Source of the DNA: SIG565 sp045650565
GTDB lineage: Bacteria; Bacillota; Clostridia; Oscillospirales; Acutalibacteraceae
Assembly (NCBI GenBank): GCA_045650565.1
Contig: JAZRRG010000050.1
Span: 1 to 11,679 of the forward strand
Length of the DNA: 11,679 nt
Direction: 5' to 3'
Shown: in pieces, positions 1-5,036 of the stretch
How positions within the stretch are numbered: position 1 is the stretch's first letter
Layout: each line of letters starts with the position of its first letter
Translations under genes and position numbers: made by a program
The notes under the pieces: model-generated
Seen by the model: only the letters and a program-made list of their open reading frames with translations
The model's database searches: none
Told to the model about the DNA's origin: nothing

Positions 1-648
1 AGCTTTTCTGAGTTCTTTGGCTTCGATGGTGGCGGTTTTTCGGGTCTTGCAATTTATGGCGGAGTAATCGGCGCATTTGTGTGCGGCTTTTTTGCTTGTA
101 AAATAAGGAAAGTAAATGTTCTCGATATGTTTGATATTGCCGCTGTTTGCTTTTTATTGGCACAGGGTATTGGCCGTTGGGGAAATTTCTTTAACCAAGA
201 GGTATACGGTAACTTCACTGGTAGTAACTGGTGGGGAATGTATAGCAACAGAACGGTCAGTGAAATGGGCTCCGGACTCGTTCACCCACTGTTCTTTTAT
301 GAGTTTGTTTGGTGTTTGGTCGGCTTCTTTGTGATTGCACACCTTGCAAAAAATCGCAAATTCAAGGGACAAAACGCTTTATTATACGGAATTTGGTATG
401 GCTTTGGTCGTGGCTTTTTAGAGCTGCTTCGCCCCGATATATATGTACTTAAAATTGGAACCCTTCCCGTATCATCGGTGTTGTCGTTCTTACTTTGCAT
501 TGTATGCACTGTGATTTTTATTTGCGCATTTAAAAAGTCTAATAGAAAAGATATTGAATATGTGCCGTTGTTTTCTGAAAATGAAGAGGCGGTGCAAACT
601 GAAAATACTATTGAAAGGCAAGATGTTGAAAATGGCAAAGATAATTGA
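1..648 (+). CDS. lgt: Prolipoprotein diacylglyceryl transferase Lgt (5' end outside window)
   Basis: Lgt is an integral membrane enzyme that moves a diacylglyceryl group from phosphatidylglycerol to the lipobox cysteine of prolipoproteins, the first step of lipoprotein maturation. The open frame runs in from base 1, so the N-terminus (roughly the first 60-80 residues, judged from family length) is missing. Visible signatures are GLAIYGGVIGA near the window start, the Lgt signature GRWGNFFNQEVYG, HPLFFYE, and GIWYGFGRGFLELLRPD near the end, with hydrophobic segments between them. The protein ends in a hydrophilic, acidic tail of about 35 residues, which is not part of the catalytic core. The stop codon TGA (646-648) lies inside folD, which starts at 632, so the two genes are probably translationally coupled. 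Identification is firm; only the 5' end and promoter are unseen. Confidence 0.95.
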   Translation, partial: SFSEFFGFDGGGFSGLAIYGGVIGAFVCGFFACKIRKVNVLDMFDIAAVCFLLAQGIGRWGNFFNQEVYGNFTGSNWWGMYSNRTVSEMGSGLVHPLFFYEFVWCLVGFFVIAHLAKNRKFKGQNALLYGIWYGFGRGFLELLRPDIYVLKIGTLPVSSVLSFLLCIVCTVIFICAFKKSNRKDIEYVPLFSENEEAVQTENTIERQDVENGKDN

Positions 649-1492
649 TGGTAAAGAAATTTCTGCTTTTGTAAAAGCAAGGGTTGCAAAACAGGTGGAG
701 GAACTCAAAATGCAGGGGACCGAGGTGTGCCTTGCGGTAATTATTGTTGGTAACAATTCGGCATCACAGGTTTATGTTGCCAATAAAGAAAAAGCGTGTG
801 CAGCGTTGGGTATTAAGTCGTTACGATTTTCTCTGCCCGAGGAAACCACAGCCGAGGAGTTGTTAATGCTTATTGATAAGCTAAACAATGATGTGTCGGT
901 AGATGGCATACTTTGTCAGCTTCCTTTACCTTCACACATTGATGAAAAGCTTATTATCGAAAGCATAAATCCCTTAAAGGATGTTGATGCATTCCACCCT
1001 GTAAATGTGGGTAAAATTATGATAGGCGATTATAATTTTTTACCTTGCACACCTGCAGGTGTTATTGAAATGCTAAAATATGAGAATATTGATATGACGG
1101 GTAAGGAATGCGTTGTACTTGGCAGGTCTAATATCGTTGGTAAGCCAATGGCAATGCTGCTTTTACATAACAATGCAACCGTTACGGTATGCCATTCAAA
1201 AACGAAAAATCTTAAGGAGATTTGTAAGCGTGCCGATATCCTCGTTGTAGCAATAGGAAGAGCTAAGTTTGTAACTGCAGATATGGTAAAGCCGGGCGCC
1301 GTTGTAATTGATGTTGGTATGGATAGGGATGAAAACGGAAAGCTCTGCGGAGATGTTGATTTTGAGGCAGTTAAGGAGGTTGCATCGGCAATCACTCCAG
1401 TACCTGGTGGTGTTGGACCTATGACTATTGCAATGCTGATGCAAAACACTATATTTGCGGCGGAAAACAAAAGTAACAAGATAGGGGAATAA
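632..1492 (+). CDS. folD: Bifunctional methylenetetrahydrofolate dehydrogenase / cyclohydrolase FolD
   Basis: FolD interconverts 5,10-methylene-, 5,10-methenyl- and 10-formyl-tetrahydrofolate with NADP(H), supplying one-carbon units in the cytoplasm. From ATG 632 the product is 286 aa, the usual family length. Motifs in order: YVANKEKACAALGI (Tyr and catalytic Lys spaced YxxxK), DGILCQLPLP, NPLKDVDAFHPVNVGK, the nucleotide-site motif VVLGRSNIVGKPMA, VTVCHSKT, VVIDVGMDR and the C-terminal ITPVPGGVGPMTIAMLMQNT. The common KDVDGFHP has Ala for Gly here, probably lineage variation. An in-frame ATG at 623 sits only 4 nt after GAAAGG, whereas 632 is 13 nt after it; 632 gives the typical N-terminus MAKIIDGKEIS, so I prefer it, but 623 is possible. 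It overlaps lgt by 17 nt and is followed 4 nt later by the next gene, so the three probably share one transcript. Confidence 0.96.
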   Translation: MAKIIDGKEISAFVKARVAKQVEELKMQGTEVCLAVIIVGNNSASQVYVANKEKACAALGIKSLRFSLPEETTAEELLMLIDKLNNDVSVDGILCQLPLPSHIDEKLIIESINPLKDVDAFHPVNVGKIMIGDYNFLPCTPAGVIEMLKYENIDMTGKECVVLGRSNIVGKPMAMLLLHNNATVTVCHSKTKNLKEICKRADILVVAIGRAKFVTADMVKPGAVVIDVGMDRDENGKLCGDVDFEAVKEVASAITPVPGGVGPMTIAMLMQNTIFAAENKSNKIGE

Positions 1493-1496
1493 TATT

Positions 1497-2258
1497 TTGA
1501 AAAAATATTTTTCATTATTTTTTATGGTGCTGTTAGCTTTGTTATGCACAGTTTCGGTGGGCGTTTCGGCCTATTCGGACAGTGATAACCAATTTAATAT
1601 TACAATTCCCGAAAAATATACCGTAATAAATTCAGAGAATTTGGACGAAAATGAAGACTTCTTAAATAAAATTAACTTTAGCAAGAGTGGTTTTAAGAGT
1701 TATTTGGTAACAAATAATATTGTTCTTTATGCCATTGATAAAACAAGTGGTAGTGAGCTTACCATTAGGTATGTCGAGAGCGATTTTGCAAAGAACATTA
1801 ATGATATAGATTTACTGAATTATCAAGATATTGCGCTTGTTGCAAACAAGCTTATTGGTGATAAACCTTACACCATAGTTGATTTTAATGAAACAAGGTA
1901 TTTTAAGGTAGCTATTTCCTCAGAGGATGAGGGCGGCGAGTTCTTCGGTAGCCAGTATATCACCGTCAAAAATGGAAAGATTTATTCTCTTAGCATCACT
2001 TTTCCTTCCTTCGTTACACAACAAAATGCTGCTAATACCGAAAATGCGATTATTGATAGTTTCAGAATTGACCAAAAGAATAGCTTTAGCTGGAGTAATT
2101 TTGGGGAAATTATAACGACTGTTTTGCTATCTATAGCTATTATTGTTTTTTTACTTGTTTCGGGGTATGTTATTTATACATTTATAAGGGACGCTCGTTC
2201 CAAAAACTCCTCCAACGATGTTGCCCCCTATGTAAAAATCAAGCGTAGAAAGTTTTAA
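1497..2258 (+). CDS. Secreted, membrane-anchored protein of unknown function
   Basis: I do not recognise a family for this 253-aa protein. The TTG start at 1497 is chosen because AGGGG (1483-1487) lies 9 nt upstream. Residues 1-25 form a typical Sec signal peptide (KK, hydrophobic core, VSA just before YSD). Residues 26-203 are a soluble, extracytoplasmic alpha/beta-looking region starting FNITIPEKYTVIN and ending with a helix before the membrane. Residues 204-229 are a transmembrane helix, followed by a short basic cytoplasmic tail ending KIKRRKF, giving an N-out/C-in type I topology. The opening beta pattern (amphipathic strand, Pro, Tyr) resembles small PsbP/Mog1-like domains, but this is a guess on pattern alone. 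It lies 4 nt after folD and is presumably co-transcribed with lgt and folD. No cysteines other than one in the signal peptide and no catalytic motif are visible. Confidence 0.85.
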   Translation: MKKYFSLFFMVLLALLCTVSVGVSAYSDSDNQFNITIPEKYTVINSENLDENEDFLNKINFSKSGFKSYLVTNNIVLYAIDKTSGSELTIRYVESDFAKNINDIDLLNYQDIALVANKLIGDKPYTIVDFNETRYFKVAISSEDEGGEFFGSQYITVKNGKIYSLSITFPSFVTQQNAANTENAIIDSFRIDQKNSFSWSNFGEIITTVLLSIAIIVFLLVSGYVIYTFIRDARSKNSSNDVAPYVKIKRRKF

Positions 2259-2301
2259 AAAACGGTATATATTTGTTAATTTTGCGTTCATATTTTATCA
2301 G

Positions 2302-2307
2302 TATAAT
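2302..2307 (+). promoter_or_regulatory. Putative SigA promoter (-10) for htrA
   Basis: A perfect TATAAT -10 hexamer lies 27 nt upstream of the preferred start codon of the protease gene. No good -35 is present: TTTTGC (2280-2285, 16 nt spacing) is the best placed candidate and it is poor. The position gives a short leader of about 20 nt. No hairpin terminator is visible between the preceding gene and this site, so read-through from the lgt operon is also possible. Confidence 0.5.
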
Positions 2308-2324
2308 GCAAAAAAACAAATAAT

Positions 2325-2328
2325 GAGG
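2325..2328 (+). promoter_or_regulatory. Ribosome binding site that decides the htrA start
   Basis: GAGG lies 6 nt before ATG 2335. It overlaps the upstream in-frame ATG at 2323, which itself has no Shine-Dalgarno sequence in front of it (only an A-rich stretch), so 2335 is the likely start. Confidence 0.7.
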
Positions 2329-2334
2329 TATTTT

Positions 2335-3564
2335 ATGGATTATAACAATTTTAACATTAATAACCAAACTTTTGGCAATGATGATTTTCCCGAGTTTTCA
2401 CCACCCAAAAAGCCGGTTGAACCCAAGAAAAAAAAGGGCTACAATTTGGCTACGGTTATAATTTGTGTGGTTTTGGCGGCAGTTATCGGTGCGGCTACGA
2501 GCGCATATATTCTAATAAATTACAACAATTCACAAGCGCCCTCGGAGAATCAATCTGTTATAGAGAATAATAATCAGGATGTCACCAACATTAATATTGA
2601 GGAAACGGTTGAGAGCGTTATAGAGGCGGTTGCCAAAAAGGTGACGCCAAGCGTTGTTGGAATTGCAACTAACACTTCAACAACCAATTTTTTTGGCGGA
2701 AACAGTGAGTCTACCGGCTCGGGCTCGGGCATTGTTTATACGGCGGACGGTTATATCATTACTAACTATCACGTTATTGAGGGAACGCTTAACTCACGCT
2801 CCTCAAAAATAGAGGTTTATTTAGAGAATGATACCGATAAGCCCTACGAGGCGACGGTCGTTGGCTATAGCATAACAAACGATTTAGCCGTAATTAAAAT
2901 AAATGCTACAGGCCTTACACCCATTGATATCGGAGATATGCAAAAGGTTAGTGTCGGTCAGTATGTTGCGGCTATTGGAAGTCCCGGCGGACTTGAATTT
3001 ATGGGCTCTGTAACATACGGTATTATCAGTGGTCTAAACAGAGTGATTTCTGATAGCTCATCGGGTGAAAATGTTTATTTAATACAAACCGATGCTGCTA
3101 TTAACCCGGGAAATTCGGGAGGTGCTCTTGTTAACACTAAAGGTGAATTAATAGGTGTTAACAGCTCAAAAATTGCAGCTACGGAGTATGAGGGTATGGG
3201 CTTTGCAATACCTGTTGATACAGTAACCGAGGTATGTGATAAAATCATTTCAAACGAATACGAGCCCAACCCGTATATAGGAATAACCATTAACGAAAAA
3301 TATACTGCCGAGGTTTTAACCCGTCTCGGTTACCCAAAGGGCGCAGTTGTTCAAAGTGTTATAAGCGATGGTCCCGCCTATAAAGGTGGAATACGCAGCG
3401 GTGATATAATAGTTAAGTATGGAGATACCGAAATTACGGAATATTCGTTATTAAGTGTTGCGGTTTCCAAATCAAAGCCGGGAGACACGGTTAGAGTTAG
3501 AATTTATCGTTCAGGTAAATATTACTACACCGATATAACCGTCGGTTCAAACAATTCACAATAA
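2335..3564 (+). CDS. htrA: HtrA/DegP-type membrane-anchored serine protease with PDZ domain
   Basis: This is an extracytoplasmic quality-control protease of family S1C that degrades or refolds damaged envelope proteins. From ATG 2335 it has 409 aa. Residues 1-37 are a cytoplasmic, Asn- then Pro/Lys-rich tail; 38-62 form one transmembrane anchor (N-in); 63-90 are an Asn/Gln-rich linker. The chymotrypsin-like domain follows with the full catalytic triad: His146 in ITNYHVIEG, Asp183 in TNDLAVIKI and Ser261 in NPGNSGGALVN. One PDZ domain occupies about 312-405, with GAVVQSVISDGPAYKGGIRSG and GDIIVKYGD as its signature. Size and order match Firmicutes HtrA/HtrB/YyxA proteins. The gene has its own -10 box and ends at TAA 3562-3564, which is part of the 19-bp inverted repeat discussed below. 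Function is confident; which HtrA paralogue it is cannot be told. Confidence 0.95.
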   Translation: MDYNNFNINNQTFGNDDFPEFSPPKKPVEPKKKKGYNLATVIICVVLAAVIGAATSAYILINYNNSQAPSENQSVIENNNQDVTNINIEETVESVIEAVAKKVTPSVVGIATNTSTTNFFGGNSESTGSGSGIVYTADGYIITNYHVIEGTLNSRSSKIEVYLENDTDKPYEATVVGYSITNDLAVIKINATGLTPIDIGDMQKVSVGQYVAAIGSPGGLEFMGSVTYGIISGLNRVISDSSSGENVYLIQTDAAINPGNSGGALVNTKGELIGVNSSKIAATEYEGMGFAIPVDTVTEVCDKIISNEYEPNPYIGITINEKYTAEVLTRLGYPKGAVVQSVISDGPAYKGGIRSGDIIVKYGDTEITEYSLLSVAVSKSKPGDTVRVRIYRSGKYYYTDITVGSNNSQ

Positions 3565-3578
3565 GAAAAGCACCCGCA
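3560..3578 (+). repeat. Left arm of a perfect 19-bp inverted repeat
   Basis: AATAAGAAAAGCACCCGCA reads exactly as the reverse complement of 4149-4167. The arm contains the htrA stop codon TAA. A-rich outside and GC-rich inside, the two arms together have the form of a bidirectional intrinsic terminator stem whose loop has been opened by about 570 bp. Confidence 0.9.
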
Positions 3579-3580
3579 TT

Positions 3581-3615
3581 GGGGCACCCTCCTTAAGGAA
3601 GGTGCCTCTATTTTT
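3581..3615 (+). terminator. Hairpin terminator after htrA
   Basis: A 12-bp stem (GGGGCACCCTCC with GGAAGGTGCCTC, one G-U pair and one C-A mismatch) closes a TTAA loop at 3581-3608 and is followed by TATTTTT. It is correctly placed, 16 nt after the htrA stop, to act as its intrinsic terminator. Confidence 0.65.
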
Positions 3616-3620
3616 CATAA

Positions 3621-3688
3621 AACCAATTTGCGACATAAACATAAAATTAAAATTTCTTAAAGATGTCGGTGAATGTCGCAAATTGGTT
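3621..3688. repeat. 16-bp perfect inverted repeat, 36-nt spacer, beside a -10 box
   Basis: AACCAATTTGCGACAT (3621-3636) is repeated in reverse complement at 3673-3688. The right arm ends 3 nt before the TATAAT box at 3692-3697, so it would cover the -35/spacer region of a promoter there. ATGTCG also occurs as a direct repeat at 3663 and 3673. It could be an operator, a recombinase site, or an RNA hairpin; the sequence alone does not decide. Confidence 0.7.
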
Positions 3689-3691
3689 ATG

Positions 3692-3697
3692 TATAAT
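3692..3697 (+). promoter_or_regulatory. Putative promoter -10 of the cassette gene
   Basis: TATAAT lies about 19 nt before the ATG at 3716. No convincing -35 hexamer is seen 16-18 nt upstream; that position falls partly in the right arm of the inverted repeat, which would suit activator- or repressor-dependent use. Confidence 0.4.
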
Positions 3698-3715
3698 ATT
3701 CTTGCAAAATTAAAT

Positions 3716-3964
3716 ATGAAAATGATGGATTGTGTAGAAGTAATAGTTGAAAAAGATAAATACGTTAAAGATGGTGTTCACAAAGGTATGCAGGGTTGGA
3801 TATGCTTAGAACAAAGAGTCCCAAACTATTGGTTGGTTAATTTTCCACAGTATGGCGAAAAAGATGATATAGCCGAAATAAGTGTAAAAGAAGAAGATTT
3901 AAAACTTATTCCTAAAATGGACGCAAGAGTTAACGAACAAATAAAAGCACAGTTTGATAAATAA
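3716..3964 (+). CDS. Small cytoplasmic protein, SH3-like / DUF4926-like, unknown function
   Basis: From ATG 3716 the product is 82 aa, with no signal peptide or membrane segment. The core reads DCVEVIVEKDKYVKDGVHKG, then GMQGWIC, WLVNFPQYGEKDD and AEISVKEEDLKLIP, ending with a charged helix. The pattern (D-V-x-V, basic loop, KGMxGxI, LVxF, a late strand and EEDLKLI) matches the small beta-barrel of DUF4926-type proteins; that assignment is inferred from pattern and no function is known to me. The start is uncertain: in-frame ATGs lie at 3689, 3716, 3722 and 3725, none has a clear Shine-Dalgarno, and the open frame extends up to 3602. It is the only gene inside the inverted-repeat-bounded cassette and is flanked by its own -10 box and terminator. 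Confidence 0.7.
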   Translation: MKMMDCVEVIVEKDKYVKDGVHKGMQGWICLEQRVPNYWLVNFPQYGEKDDIAEISVKEEDLKLIPKMDARVNEQIKAQFDK

Positions 3965-4060
3965 TTGTACATTTTATAAAATACTGAGCATACCCGTCTC
4001 ATAACAGTAAAAAAACTTTCGATTCCCGAGATGGTCGTTATTAAATGTGTGTAACCCACT
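3965..4060. other. Unexplained 96-bp stretch inside the cassette
   Basis: Between the small gene and its terminator lies non-coding sequence with no repeat or convincing reading frame. On the minus strand a short frame can be read, but it has no start signal. It may be the 3' UTR of the small gene or an RNA-level element of the cassette. Confidence 0.4.
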
Positions 4061-4093
4061 ATGACACTTTCAAGTTTTGAAAGTGTCATTTTT
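4061..4093 (+). terminator. Strong intrinsic terminator of the cassette gene
   Basis: A perfect 13-bp stem, ATGACACTTTCAA (4061-4073) with its complement at 4077-4089, closes a 3-nt loop and runs into five T (4089-4093), then ATTATT. It lies about 100 nt after the small gene's stop codon. Confidence 0.85.
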
Positions 4094-4098
4094 ATTAT

Positions 4099-4148
4099 TA
4101 CAAAAATAATATAAAGGGAGACAACTTCCTTGCGGAGAGTCTCCCTTT
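4099..4148 (-). terminator. Hairpin terminator of the minus-strand operon
   Basis: AAAGGGAGAC (4113-4122) pairs with GTCTCCCTTT (4139-4148), with a smaller inner stem CTTC/GGAG. Read on the minus strand it follows the stop codon of the last operon gene by about 14 nt and is followed by an interrupted T-rich run (to about 4099). On the plus strand it also ends in T, so it may act in both directions. Confidence 0.6.
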
Positions 4149-4167
4149 TGCGGGTGCTTTTCTTATT
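4149..4167 (-). repeat. Right arm of the perfect 19-bp inverted repeat
   Basis: On the minus strand this reads AATAAGAAAAGCACCCGCA, identical to 3560-3578 on the plus strand. It contains the TAA stop codon of the minus-strand gene ending at 4163, mirroring the arrangement at htrA. Confidence 0.9.
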
Positions 4168-5005
4168 CAAACACGAAGCCAAATATTTGTTTTAAGTTAT
4201 CTAAAATAGATACACCATTTAAAATCGGCTCAATAACCAGCGAATAAACAATAAATGCTATTAACAAAAACAGTATTATGGCTAAAATTGTGGCGAAAAT
4301 ATTTTTTTGTTTTGCAGCTTTTGGCTGTTCGGGAAAATCGAACAAAGCATCATCGGCTTTGGGTATGGTAACTTTATTCTCAATCGTTTCTGCCGTTTCA
4401 TTAACAACCGATTCATCAGCATCAATGGGCTCTTCATTTATAGTATTTGATTCGGCTTCAGTTTCGGTAGATTCAAGAAATGAATCTATTTGTTCGATCT
4501 CGGTTTTATATTCCTTTACAGCCCCTGTTTTTTGAACATTAACTTGTTCATCAGAAGTTGCGGCGACATCCAAAATATATCCCTTTACAAGCTCATTCAT
4601 TAGCTGTTTGCGTACCGCTTTATCATTGGTTATTAAAATTAATGACTGCGGTCCGCTTTCAAGAATAATTCCTCCATATTTGCCGTCGGCAGTAACGAGA
4701 GGTACACCGTTGGATATGAATTTATTGGCAAATCTCTCGGTAATACCGTATTCTTCGGATATTATTGTCTCGGTTTTAAAGCCAACGGCGTGTGCAATCG
4801 TTTCAACGAAACTGTCATCAAAATTAGATGTTATAAATGTTACACGGCTGCGAGACACCGCAAGAGAAAGTGCGCAAATCAGACCTTTTTCATCGGTAGG
4901 ACATTCGGTTAATAATCGCATCGGGCTAATTGCATTTAAATTAAATTCAAATTCAAAATCAGTAGTGCCGTTAAAATATATAATCTCGGCTTTAAGATGA
5001 CTCAT
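4163..5005 (-). CDS. Membrane-anchored protein with a degenerate CinA-N (MoCF-like) domain
   Basis: The 280-aa product starts at ATG 5005 with AGGAGG (5014-5019) 8 nt upstream. Residues 1-145 follow the outline of the CinA N-terminal, molybdopterin-binding-like domain: LKAEIIYFNGT at the start (compare MKAEIIAVGTE), DEKGLICALSLAVSRSRVTF in the middle, and GGIILESGPQSLILITNDKA towards the end, where CinA has GF.....ILLPGPP. The glycine-rich TGGLGPT motif is replaced by ITSNFDDSF, so the active-site loop looks lost. Residues 150-232 are acidic and probably disordered; 234-258 form a transmembrane helix, with about 22 residues beyond it. Topology is likely N-in, a tail-anchored cytoplasmic domain. 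It lies 31 nt after the CinA/sortase-like gene, so the two are probably co-expressed. The fold assignment is inference; the membrane anchor is clear. Confidence 0.75.
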   Translation of the reverse strand: MSHLKAEIIYFNGTTDFEFEFNLNAISPMRLLTECPTDEKGLICALSLAVSRSRVTFITSNFDDSFVETIAHAVGFKTETIISEEYGITERFANKFISNGVPLVTADGKYGGIILESGPQSLILITNDKAVRKQLMNELVKGYILDVAATSDEQVNVQKTGAVKEYKTEIEQIDSFLESTETEAESNTINEEPIDADESVVNETAETIENKVTIPKADDALFDFPEQPKAAKQKNIFATILAIILFLLIAFIVYSLVIEPILNGVSILDNLKQIFGFVFE

Positions 5006-5036
5006 TGAAAATGCCTCCTAATAAATTTATATTTTG

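Larger units (their letters stand above)
3560..4167. mobile_element. Putative non-autonomous cassette bounded by 19-bp inverted repeats
   Basis: A 608-bp interval between two convergent genes is framed by a perfect 19-bp inverted repeat. Directly inside each arm is a hairpin of similar make-up (3581-3608 and 4113-4148); aligned as reverse complements, the two ends stay partly similar for about 50 bp (GCACCCGCA, then a G-run, CTCC, AAGGAAG, then C/T). The interior holds a 16-bp inverted repeat, a -10 box, one small gene, and a strong terminator. No transposase or recombinase gene and no clear target duplication are visible. Two readings are possible: a MITE-like element with long ends, or an insertion into the loop of a shared bidirectional terminator. 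The mobile nature is inference; the repeat is seen directly. Confidence 0.45.

Noticed and set aside
1030..1515. Minus-strand 161-codon frame
   Set aside because: Antisense shadow of folD; the folD motifs are complete on the plus strand.
3826..4182. Minus-strand 118-codon frame across the cassette
   Set aside because: It crosses the terminator and both ends of the cassette and overlaps the small plus-strand gene, and no ribosome site is seen.
4608..5000. Plus-strand 130-codon frame
   Set aside because: Antisense of the 280-aa membrane protein gene, which has a strong AGGAGG site and clear domain structure.
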